Below, piece by piece: positions 47,701 to 59,700 of a stretch of 64,000 nt of DNA (position 1 is its first letter; the number at the start of each line of letters is the position of its first letter). Source of the stretch: Holothuria scabra (Eukaryota > Echinodermata > Holothuroidea > Aspidochirotida > Holothuriidae); contig CM074179.1 in NCBI GenBank assembly GCA_037179385.1, positions 33,939,905 to 34,003,904 on the forward strand, read 5' to 3'. Under the pieces are notes generated by a model. That model had not been told where the DNA came from. It searched no databases and saw only the letters and a program-made list of their open reading frames with translations. The position numbers and the translations under genes are program-made.

Positions 47701-50700
47701 ACGCCACCGGCAAGGCCTCACGCTTCGCGCTCGTTTTCACGCTGCTCGAGAAGAACTTTGTTCCCAGCATTTTCCTTTGCCCTCACTTCGTCCCTCAAAA
47801 TTTGACATTCTGTCGCCGCCGCTGGACATATTCTTAAGGAAAGCCAAGGGTGAATTTACATTGGAGCACTACCTACCCTTTTGATAAAGTATGGTAAAGT
47901 TTTGATTTGAGCTGAAAACCATTCCATAAGAAACCTTTGATAAAAACTTATTTTAATGAAGCAAATACTGTTCTTGGATTATTTGCGTTTTTAATGATCA
48001 GATTGTATTGAGGGAGGGACAAGTCAATTGTACCTACCGGTAACAATGGACACAAGGAAACCTGTCGATAAAAGTTGATATTAAAATTGGAAAATTATGT
48101 TCTCAAGTACCTATATATAAAGCAGCTATGACTGTTGTGTCTCCTACCTAACAGCTCCCAAATTTTGACACTAAGGAACCAACCAACAAAGAAAGTGAGT
48201 CTGTGAATGATATACTTCCATCATTTTAGTTAGAATAATACAAGTTTTTACTGAATTCACCCCAAAGAAAAAAACAAAAAAACAAACAAAACAAAACAAA
48301 ACAAAAAAACAACAGAATGCAAAAATGCGTTGAGGTTTAAATGATACATAAATTTTACACTTCAAATAAAGGCACGTACCATATCTTCTCAGTCAAATGT
48401 TACAGTATACATCTAGCAGGTTTAAAAATAATTTTGTTATCCCAGATGACCTTTAATGCAACTTCATACCAAATATGAAATCAGTCAAAGTTTCCTTGCT
48501 TAAAATAACACTTTAACAAGATTTTCAGACTTTGACCCCCTGGCCCCAGATGACCTTTAGCCTTCACCAAAAGCAATAGGGACCAAATTCTGACCGTAAC
48601 CCACCCATCAACACATCTAATATTAAATCCATCCAAGTTTTCTATCTTGAGATATGGCACTAACAAGATTTTCAGACTTTGACCCCTGGTAACCCTAGAA
48701 GACCTTTGACCTCCTTCATAAAACAAAGATACATCTCCTGACCATAACGCATCTACATACCAAATATCAAATCTGTCCAAGTTTCCTATCTTGAGATATT
48801 AAGTTAAGGGGATTTTCAAACTTCGACCCCTAATGACCCCAGATGACTTTGCCCTCCACCAAAAACAATGGGGACTGTCTCCTGAGCATAACGCATCCTC
48901 ATACCATCTATCCAAGTTTACCTCCTTGAGGTATCGCGTTAACTAGTTTATAATACATTGACCCCTGGTGATCCTAGATGACCTTTGACATCCACAAAAA
49001 TCAGTAGAGACCATTTGCTGACCATAACGCATCAACAAACCGAATATGATATATGATGAACTAATCCAAGTTTCTAACCTTGATATATCACATTAAGGAG
49101 ATTTTCAGACTTTGACCCCAAATGACTTTTAACCTCTACCAAAAACTAAAGCGAACATACTTGACCATAACGCATCCACATACCAATTATAATATCTATC
49201 CATGTTTGCCACCTTGAGATATCGGGTTAACGAGTTTTAATACATTGACCCCTGCTGACCTCAGATGGCTTTTCACCCCACCAAAAACAAAAGGGACCAT
49301 CTTCTGACCATAACGCATCCACATACCCAAATAAAATTTAAAATCTATCCCAGTTTCCTAGCCTTGAGATATCTTTTTAACGGGGTTTTCAGACTTTGAC
49401 CCCGGTGACGCCACATGACCTTTGACCTCCACCAAAAACGATAGAGACAATTTATACTGTATCTACAGTCTTCATATGAAACCTGTCCTTCCTTCCTACC
49501 TTGAGATATCACCTTAACAAGGTTTTCATACTTTGACTCCTGATGACCCCGGATGACCTTTGACCTCCTCCAAAAATAATACGGTCCATCTGCTGACCAT
49601 AACGCATCCACATACCCAAATATAAAACCTGTCCAAGTTTCCTAGCCTTGAGATATCACCTTAGCAAGGTTATCAGACTTTGACCCCTGGTGACCTCGGA
49701 TGACCTTTGACCTCCACCAAAAACAATAGGGTGCTTCCTCTAATATGGAGCATTTTTGTACCACGTTTGAAAACTGACATTTCTATCTGGAGATATCTTG
49801 TTAACAGGCCAATTGTCACAAACACACATACACACATACACCTATACATGCATACACACGCTAGCATGACTGGGCAGGCTTCTGTTTCATCGAAACCCCA
49901 AAACCGTTAAATATCGACATCGTATTTACCAATGGATCAGAGGTTGGTAGGCTAATTAGAGTGAACTTCGATGACAGTACACAGGGTTCCTCATGCTAAG
50001 TATCTTTTTTTTTTTTTGCAAGACACAGGTGACTGCTAAAATGGAATTTTACAATTCTTCCTGACAAACCTACCTCTTGACCAGCCCTTTGAAACTAGAA
50101 AAAACAGTGCCGCTGCAGTGGCTTTGGCAAAACCTCTAAGGACTATTACACATGTAAATTGCTCTTCTAACAGAACTAATGTCTTTTATTATAATTTTGT
50201 ACGACTCTTTATGTAGCTGTCTGCTGTGTCAAGGCATAGTGGTTGTACAAAACTAAAAATCGGTCACACTTTTTATATAGACCTGCATGGCATGATTTTT
50301 CAAACTTCAGCTGCGTGTTTTCTTAACGTACGATACTTAAAACTTAAAGTTGAAATTTCTTTAACCTTCCTGTATGAGTTAAAATGTTAAGCTTTAAAAA
50401 TATATTGAACAATCTAGCTGCCCCAGCTGTACATTTTGAATAAGATTAATGACCCATCGGACCTGCAGTAGCGTACTTAGTGAGGCACCCATGTTTGCAA
50501 GGGTGTCATAAAGTTATGTCTGAAAATGCACTTTAAGTCCCTTTACATGTCGAGGCACTATGAGAAGATTATTGGTTAGCAGAATAAAGCTAAAAGAAAT
50601 TAAGTTTACCCTACTAGTATGCTTAGTTAGTTCCATAAGTTGGGGAAGGCTGCTCTCAGGCTGCTAATTGTCACGCATTTTCACGCATTTCGGTGTAATC

Positions 50701-53700
50701 TCAACCTTCTATGATGAATGTCTACATCTAGTGAAAAACGTCATCTTACAACGTAAAAAAAAGAAAATGAGAAGATCAGGGAGTTGTGACGTTTTCCTGA
50801 GCAGGTGCACATTTCCTGTCAATGAACAAGTGCCTATTGCTGATATGTCATGCCAAATCATTTCTTGAACATAATTTCAACACAAATCTGATAAAAACAC
50901 ACATGCATGCATTTAAAGGGGGAAGTGTAAGCAGAAATTGGGGTTTTACATAGAAGAAGAACCAAATCCCCACAGTCTGGGGATATTTCCATTCAAATGG
51001 AATGATATATCTTTCGAGATATCAGCAAATGAGGTGATTAGATTTGCGTTCCAAAATGATCTTAAGGGCAGCAGAGATTATATCATTTTGTGCCATGTAC
51101 AAGAAATGCTTTGTTTCCCTTTTTTCAAACTCGCAATGTTAACCTTGACGTTAATAGGACCTCCCGATGTGAATTACAAAGCTTGAAAGTTCTCATGCCA
51201 CTTATGTAATCACATTTTGATAATTTGTGACTGTTGAGGAGAAAATAGGCTCGATAGTTTAAAGAAAAACAAAAAAGTTGGCATTATGGGAGGGATGATG
51301 TCAAATGTGCTAGCTTCAAGTTCACAGTTTGTTGAAAATATGACAGTTAAACTTGCTCATATGTTGAGAACCACACATCGGGTTTCATGCAAATTTCACT
51401 CAGAATGCTAAGTATAAGTACCCCTCTAACATTTCAAAGTTGGATATGACCTTAAAACCTTTCCTTAATAAATCAGGCAACACAATCTGTTGGCTGGTTT
51501 GTGCTGCCGCTGCCAAAGCTTTCTTCATGGTCAGAAAAGTTTATTTCCTGTTTGCCGAGTTCAAAGAGAGTTTCATACATTTTTAACAGTCACTTAAACA
51601 GCGAATGTCGTCGAGCATACATTATGCCAATTTTGTCATTATTGGACTTTCAATTGCTGATAAAGAAAAGAATTACCATAGTTTAGGGAACGAATTGTTT
51701 CCCCATTTACATTTCTTATGAGTTTCATTCCACCTCCGTTATCAATATATATTCATATTCAAGTTTAGTCTGTGAGGAATACCTGCCGGCTGCTACAGGC
51801 GTCGGAATGGTTTCTTGAAAGTTCCAAGAGCATGAAACACCTGTAAATTGCCGCAATTCTGGGCATGCAGTAGTGAGGTTCTAGAAGTGCCATTTCCAGA
51901 AATCATCATCCCTTCTTAACAAGATATTCCCTCGTCAGTTGTCCGAGCGAATCCCAACCTTGAAAGAGAGGCCCGTTCTCTGTTTTAATGACATCACCCA
52001 TGAGCGTTGCTTGCCAATGATTACCTTACCTCATCTTGTGGTAGCAGCGGTACAGTTTATTTGGGAAGGCTATTTTTCTTATAATTGTGCAATTTTTCCT
52101 TTTTTTCCCTCTTTTATTGATATGACAATTGTATTACAGATCAAAGCTCAAAATAACGAACGCTTCAGATTTACTTGCAAGACTGGAAATGACATTCCGG
52201 CTGTTAGAGGATCACGATTATTCAAATTTTGTGCAAGCTCCGGGCTAACCCAATGATTGCACTTCCCTCATATTTATTTTTTCATGTCGTCTCTGCCGTT
52301 GTTGAAAAGGGAGAAAAAATAGTAGCTGCATATTCAAATTGTTACGTTACATGGACACGATGAACTTGATTCAAATAATTGCTTGTGTATGTGCCTGTGA
52401 ACATGCTCGTTTGTGCCGCTTTAGGCTTACTGTAGCTCCACGCTATCTCAAGATAGCTACCATAACTGTCCCTATGGAGTATATAAAACAATAACATTGT
52501 GTCATAGGTCGTTCGCATTAACAGATCATCTGTACATTGTTCGTGCAGGAGGATTAAACATTAGGAACCATGTTTGAATTCGATGACTTTGGTTTAGCAA
52601 ATTTAACCCAAACCACGTTGATGATACGTTAAAAACTTTAATTTCCATTTCTAAATTTATATTTAACCCTTTACCGTTGTTTGCGTCCTTTTGGACCCGG
52701 GGAGAGCGCGGCGAGCTTTTTAAGTGCATTGAAACGGCACGTACAAAACAAAAACAAAAACAAAAACTCAAACCGGATTGGGCAAAAACATAAACGGAAA
52801 CTATTTACAGACTGCTAAATCAAACAGAAAATTATGTTCATTACAGTAATAAAGCTATATATACAGATATTTACAAAACTGTGTACAGAAAATTACGTTC
52901 ATTACAGTAATAAAGCTATACATACAGATATTTACAAAACTATTTACAACAACATAAGCACCTTACAGACCCACCCAATTACAAGTTGACCACCACACGG
53001 TTCCTCCTCACCAAAACGAGTGGACCCCATCGCCTACCGAACGCCGACCTTAGCAAACGAACGAAGTCGGAATCAACCCTCAGCCTCACCTCCGCCTTCA
53101 CCGACGCCAGGACGACGTCCGCAGGCTTCCCCATCCCCCTAAAAACAACGTTACATCGGTCTCTCCATAAGGCCAGCTTTTTGGAGGCCGAAACAAAGGT
53201 AAGTATGCCCTGAATACTTGTATTGCATGGCGGGGGTGAAAGACCATACAAGGCATAGTCCTGGCCGACCGTCCATGTGTTGCCCAACGTCAAGCGATCA
53301 GTCAGGACTTGGAACCATTCCCAAAAGAGGGCCACAAATTCACACTGTCAAAACACACGTGACACACTCTCCCACTTTGTGCATCCAGTGCGTGGGCAAA
53401 TGCCATCTCCAAGACGCCACCGAAGACGCTTGAGATTAGTTACAATCGCATCATGTGCGATTCGCCACAACAGGTCTCGCCTGCGGTAATCTAATGATCT
53501 GCTGTGGACCACACGCCACACTTCCGACCCTGAAGCATAGTGGTTGGACTGGACCTGGTCAACCAATTCTTCAAAAACAGCCCGGTATAGGTCCCTTGCA
53601 CGTAACTGCGAAACATCCCCAACTCTAGACATAATTAGGAGCGTTTCTCTCATTTGACTGTATGCTTCCGAGGGCCTCCAGCTGTGGGGTTCACTGTTAC

Positions 53701-56700
53701 TAAACAGGGAGGGAAAGAACCGACGGAATGATAATCCTCCCCAATAACGGACAAAATAGGCAAAAGGCATTCTGCTGTCTACAGCACTATGAACACACTT
53801 GGTCAGGAGGAAACGGAGTTTGGAAGGAAAATGCACAAGGCCCAACCCACCACGCCTAACATCCTGATATACCACCCTCTTCTTACCAGCTCCGTCTTCC
53901 CTGACCATAAAAACCTAAACACAGCCCTTTCGAGACGCAACAGGATACCCTTTGGAGCAACCAGAACAGTGCCTGGATACCACAAAAGGGGATAAATAAA
54001 ACGATTGATAACTGTCACCTTTTCGAACAGGCTAATGTGGCGCTCGCCGAAGTCGTTCAACCTAGCCTCCACCAGGTCCACTTTCTCATTCCAGGTAAGT
54101 AACTCGGTTCGCCCATAACCAAACCATACGCCGTTGATCTTTATGGCGTCGTCTACCCATGATGCAGCGAAGGGCAGTCCTCTTGACCGCCACTTACCTA
54201 GGCGAAGTCCTTTGGTCTTATTAGGATTCAGTCTGGCACCTGTGGCTCTTTGAAACTTAGACAACGTGCCAGTAAGGGCCTTGAAAGAAGCTAGGTCCGA
54301 GACTACGCATGTGACGTCATCAGCATACTGAAGGCACTTAACTTCAACACCACCAGGTATGTGAAATGGTTGAAACAAAGGCTCGACTTGAAAGGCTCTT
54401 GCAAGGGATTCACTAAATAATACGTAGAGTAGAGGTGATAGGGGGCACCCCTGCCGTACCCCACGTTGGACACTGAAGGGGTCTGACGGTAGGCCATTAA
54501 CGATAACCCGACTGTTTACACCATTACACAACAAGGAGGTCCATTTAACAAAAACTGGATTCGAATAAAACTTCTTTAAAATTTTAAAGAGAAATCCATG
54601 ATCAACCATGTCAAAGGCCTTCTCCTGATCGAGGGAGACAAGCGCACATGGAAGATCACGGTCCATCACGTATTCAACCAAGTCCCGCACCAACCAGAGG
54701 TTCTGCTGAATACTGTGTCCCCGCACCGCACATGTCTGAAAGGACCCTACAAGATCTGGCATAACTGTGCCTAGCCTGTTGCAAAGGACTTTCGCCAGAA
54801 TCTTGTAGTCTACATTTAACAGGGTGATTGGCCGCTTGTTTTTCGGTTCGAGGGGGTCTCCTGACTTAGGCAACAAAGTTATCACGCCTGTGCGTTGCGA
54901 GTGGCTCAATGAGCCAGCAAGGAAGGCAGAGACGAATACATCACGGAGATCATGTGCAACGGTACCCCAGAATCGTTTATAGAATTCCACTGGAATACCG
55001 TCGGAACCAGGTGACTTTCCGGCTTTCATCTTCGCCACTGCCCTCCAGAGCTCGTCAATAGTCAAAGGGGAGCCAAGTCCATCATTCTGATCTTTAGGGG
55101 GGGTCTTGTCAATATTATGTAATAGGGACTGCCTGGGTATACAGCTGCTCATAAAAGTTTTTAAATACTCCTACAATGTCGAGAGGGTCCTTATGTATCA
55201 CACCGTGGGCGTCACGGACTGCTTTTATACGGCGATCGATGGCATACCTTGTGACGTCTCGGTAGAACTTAATGGTTGGTTTTTCCTCGGCCTCCACGCA
55301 ACGAACGCGAGCACGAACCCGGGCCCCATGTAGTTTTCCATCAAGATACTGTTGGATTGCGTGAAGTGCTGAGCAGTCCCCTTTCCTCTCCCTAGAGCAA
55401 AGCGAGATGAACTCCTCCCTTCTTCGACGAGCTCTTGCTACACAGTATTCAACTGTAAATTGTTTGATACGGGTCTTAACGTCATCCCACCACTCTAAAC
55501 CCGTTGAAAAGGCCGGCCTCAAAGTTCGCCACCCTTCGTACCTGGCCTTAAACTTTTTGCTATATTCAGTCTCCGTTAAAATGTCTGTGTTCATTTTCCC
55601 GAACCCCCTCCCTACTGGCCATGACTCTGGGGATTGGAATGAGACAGTAACTGCATCGTGGTCCGAAATTGGACATGTCACAACTTCACAGTTAATTGGT
55701 GACAGTGCAGGTGGAGCGTACACCCGGTCCAACCTTGAGGCGTCCGTGCCATCAGGACGGTGCCAAGTGAACATGGACAAGCCAGGATGCTGTACTCTCC
55801 AAACGTCAACCATGTCATGATTCTTTGTGAACATGTCCAATTCCACCATACCGACACTACAGCTTGAAGATGTGAATGTGGACATTCGATGGAACTGTGT
55901 GTCAGGGACACAGTTGAAGTCTCCAGATAGGATACAAGGGGCACAGCCAGGAACGAAGGATGGCAGGGTAGCAAAAATGTCCCTTCTGTCTGTAGGTTGG
56001 TTGGGTGCATAAACGTTACACAGGAAGAAGTTCCCGCAAGGATGTTTAATGGTGATGCATACTAACCGGCCCTCATGATCACGATCAACTTTTCCGACCA
56101 GGGAAGTCCATCTTGGTGAAACTAAAATGACAGATCCACATGAGGACGCAGAACCAAAGGAAGCGTGCAAACCCCCACCCCATTCGTAGGACCAGGAGTA
56201 GACATCGTCTTCATTAACAATGTGAGTCTCTTGGAGGAAAACGAAGTCCACACCTAATGATTTACAAAATTGGAAAATTCTGGACCGCTTCCGACTGTCC
56301 CTCATGCCATTAACGTTCAGGGTCATGAGGGACAGGGGACCATTCATGGAGGAATGTGGAGTGTGAAATTACAAAACCGTCTCTGACCTGGCCTTTTTAT
56401 TACAGGGGTCTGGTGCTGGTGGCACAGGACAAACTCCCCGGTCCGACACCTCCCCTGAGGCCGACCTTTTCAACTTAGACTCTGGTTCAACGGCCTCACA
56501 CAAATCAAACCAGCCCTCCCCAGATGGTGGGTCCTTCGGTGGAGGCTCTGAGGCAGGTCCTCCCACATCTGACATGGCAGTGTCAGACTCAGAGTCTGAA
56601 GACAGTCTAAGGTCACTCTCTACTGTTGAGATGCCAGCCTCCGCAGGAGCTGGTGGGGAGTGTGCCTCAGGTACTGATGAGGAGGGTTGAGAAGGGCCTA

Positions 56701-59700
56701 CGTCAGGGTTCCCACAGACCACCTCACATCCCTTAGAAGCTAGAAATTCTTGTTCCACCTGATGTGCCACCTCATCAGGTGAAGGGGACCTGGGTTCCTC
56801 TGCCATTGGTTCTGGGTCTGAAGGCGAGGGTTCACTTGCGGGCTCCACATCTGCACTTGCACGCGCAGAGTACGATGTGGGGCAGGCACCAGAGACATGT
56901 TCCTCCTCCCCACACAGGTTACACCGCACCTGATCGGGACATGTTGCCCTGTCATGCCCCAACTGCAGGCATCTGCCACAACGTTTGTTTGGGCATGAAT
57001 CGGCCTCATGCCCCTCCTCTCTACACTGGAAACAGGTGCGGAGCTGCCCAAAATACCTGCTGTGGGCCTTAGAACCCACTATGAACAGGACGGTGGGGGG
57101 ATGTCTTGTTTCAGCTCCATACGGAACTGTCTCTTTCCGTTGAGAATACCGGCTAATTAACCCTCACTGTATTTCACCCAACGCCAGTCTGAGACAGTTC
57201 CGTACTGTCCTAGAACCCTCGCCACCAGGCCCTGATCTACCTCAAAATTGAGGTACAACACCGTCACCTCCACAGAGCAATCATATGGGGTGACAGTGAG
57301 ACCCTCCACACTCTTAAGGGAGGAAACTCCCTTCAATCGGGCAGCATCAGTCCGGAACTTCAAATCATACGTATTCCGGAACGCAAGGGCCTGCAGCATC
57401 CCTATATCCTTAACTTCTACCTTATTGTTCTTCAACACAGAAAAAACATGCTGGGGTGTAACATTCCCCCTCGACTCAAACTGTAACTTAACGATGCTGC
57501 TATCCCGACCTCCGGGCATAGCAGCAAAGGTTTGTGGCACAAGGCCACGCAGCAACTAGGGAGAAAACTTCAGCACTGTAGGTCAAATCCAGGCAGGGAA
57601 TATAGAAAGGGAACCCCACACTAAACAACTACAGACCAGACGTGTTTCAAAACGAGCACGACCAAACCCCGTCCCCAAGCGAGAGAACACAATCAAGCAC
57701 TTCAATAATATGACAGTAGTATAGTACAGTATAAAAAGCACAGCGCAGCAGCACAATACCAAAATTCAGCACGATCAGCGAGAGCTCCGAGAAAACACGT
57801 CCGCTCTCGACGAAGACCAGAACTGAACTCGCGCGGCTGTCACCCATCTTCACTGTTTCACGCGGAGCTCTAAACTGCAAGTTCCTACCCGAAAATTCGG
57901 CCACAACAACGAGAGAGACAATAGTTTAAGGTCACGGGGTCAGTAGCCTACGGAAGCCGATACGGGGCATGCTACGTTCGCTTTTCCGCCCCTTCCGAGG
58001 CGCGGAATTGGCGCACATATGCCCCCATTGGAGCACAACGGTAAAAGGTCAATCTAAATTATCTGCACCACGGGGCTGTGCACACCCGCAGAGACACCCG
58101 CATCAGCTTTGCAGTAAACACACTCCACAGGCTTATTTTAACCCTTTACCGTTGTTTTTTGTGTCCTTTTAGACCCAGACGGAGAGCACGGCTGTCACCC
58201 ATCTTAACTGTTTCACGAGGAGCTCGAAACTGCGAGTAGCAGCTACCCGAAAATTCGGCCTTCACAACGAGAGAGACAATAGTTTAAGGTCACGGGTCAG
58301 TCGCCTGCGGAAGGTGATGCGGAGTGTGCTACGTCCGCTTTTACGCCCACTCCCGAGGCGCGCAAATACGCCCATATTGAAGCACAACGGTAAAGGGTTA
58401 ATCTAAAGTATCTGCACCACGGGGCTGTGCACACCTGAAGAGACAGCGGCATCAGCTTTGCGTAAAACACACTCCACAGGCTTTTTTTTTTTTAACCCTT
58501 TACCCCGATTGGAGCACAACGGTAAAGGGTTAAAACATTCTTTGTGTATCTGGTGTGGTTTTTCTCCAAGTGGTAACAGTCCCGTCCCGCAGATTGTTCA
58601 CTATTTTGGGCCTTAGGGGACACAAAAAAATTTCAGTTGACACTGCTGGATACACTCATGGCGCCGGGGACTGAGTGCAAAGCGCGAGGCTGTTACGGAC
58701 TGTGTCTACTGTCCTGTCCTGGAGGCTATGCTGGGGTCCAGGGGCGAAGTCCGAGGAAGCTCCTGCGTTGTAGGGTATTTTTAATGTACTAAAGCCGCCA
58801 TTTTAAGCTTAATTCTGTTAAATAAAACTCGTCGACAAATTAGTTGGGTCTCGAACAGTAAGAGTTTTGCGGTAGCACGACTTTTACCAAGAGAGATCCG
58901 ACAAGCATTTTTTTTTTAAAAAAAGGATAGGGAAGCTGAACTGATGAGAAAAAAGTTACTGCACATTTGATATTGTCCAAAGGGCTACACCTACGCCGAC
59001 CGCTACATTCAATTAGCGGGGAGCAAATACCAGGGTTCGATTTTATTTTCAAAGTGTAAAGGGCATCTGGCCCAGATCTTTTCTCCTGTCCTGGTAAGGT
59101 GTCTACAGCGGCGTTGCTAGACATTTTAGCCGGGAGGGAATGCGCAAACATTCAAATTTTACGATTTTTTAAGTGTGAATACCATTGTACTAGGGACGTA
59201 ATTTTTGGCGCCTGAAGCGTGCTGAAATGTTTTTCTGTTTCAAATATTTGAAAATATGGAGCTTGTATTGCAGAAAAGTTTGGGATTCTGGGTTTCCTAT
59301 AAGGAATTTATTTCATTGAAAAATTGGGAGATTACTGAAAAATTTTCATTTCCTATTGGCAAATCTGAGATTGAGGGGCTACCAAAGATCTTTGATGTTA
59401 ACATAATGTTATCCAAGGCGTATGAAGTAAGGCTCTTCCACAAAAGTTTTTCAGTCAAGAGCTTATATTTGAGAAAATTTGGAATTTTATAAAAGAAAAT
59501 TTATGAAAATAGTTACCGGTGTCACCACGACATTATTGTAAAGTCTAAGCCTAGGATAGAGAACAACTGCTGTGTTTTTAGCATTGAAGGTTTAAGTCAT
59601 AGGGAGTTTAAAACCCCCAAAACCACCCTCGTGGCTACGCCAATGTAGTGCATGAAGAAGTGGTTACAGCATCAGAGTCCTGAAGGAGTTCAAGTCCTTG

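Larger units (their letters stand above)
48421..49815. repeat. Tandem array of nine roughly 145-bp units
   Basis: The marker word ACTTTGACCCC or a close variant recurs at about 48527, 48675, 48820, 48955, 49107, 49243, 49393, 49533 and 49678. Spacing is 135-152 bp. Each unit then carries a GATGACCTTTGACCTCC-like block, CACCAAAAACAATAGGGACC, CTGACCATAACGCATCCAC and TTGAGATATC-like words. Copies toward the right end are closer to the consensus. There is no coding capacity. Confidence 0.88.
52713..57830 (-). mobile_element. 5.1-kb Tx1/L1-like LINE with 7-bp target duplication
   Basis: The element lies on the minus strand, 5' end near 57830, with a decayed ORF1 (57555-56369) and ORF2 (56347-52979), then a 3' UTR with a duplicated 61-bp block. 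GCGCGGC stands on both sides (52706-52712 and 57831-57837), and removing the LINE plus one GCGCGGC rejoins a MITE whose other copies have no interruption. That fixes both ends exactly. The length suggests a full or nearly full copy. Zinc knuckles in ORF1 with an APE endonuclease and RT in ORF2 resemble the Tx1 branch of the L1 group; this assignment is by motif pattern. Confidence 0.88.

Noticed and set aside
48421..49815. CRISPR array
   Set aside because: Units are about 145 bp, diverge throughout, have no constant-repeat and unique-spacer pattern, and the genome is eukaryotic.
55407..57559. Open frames of 60-137 codons on the + strand
   Set aside because: They are antisense shadows of the LINE ORFs and show no protein-like composition of their own.
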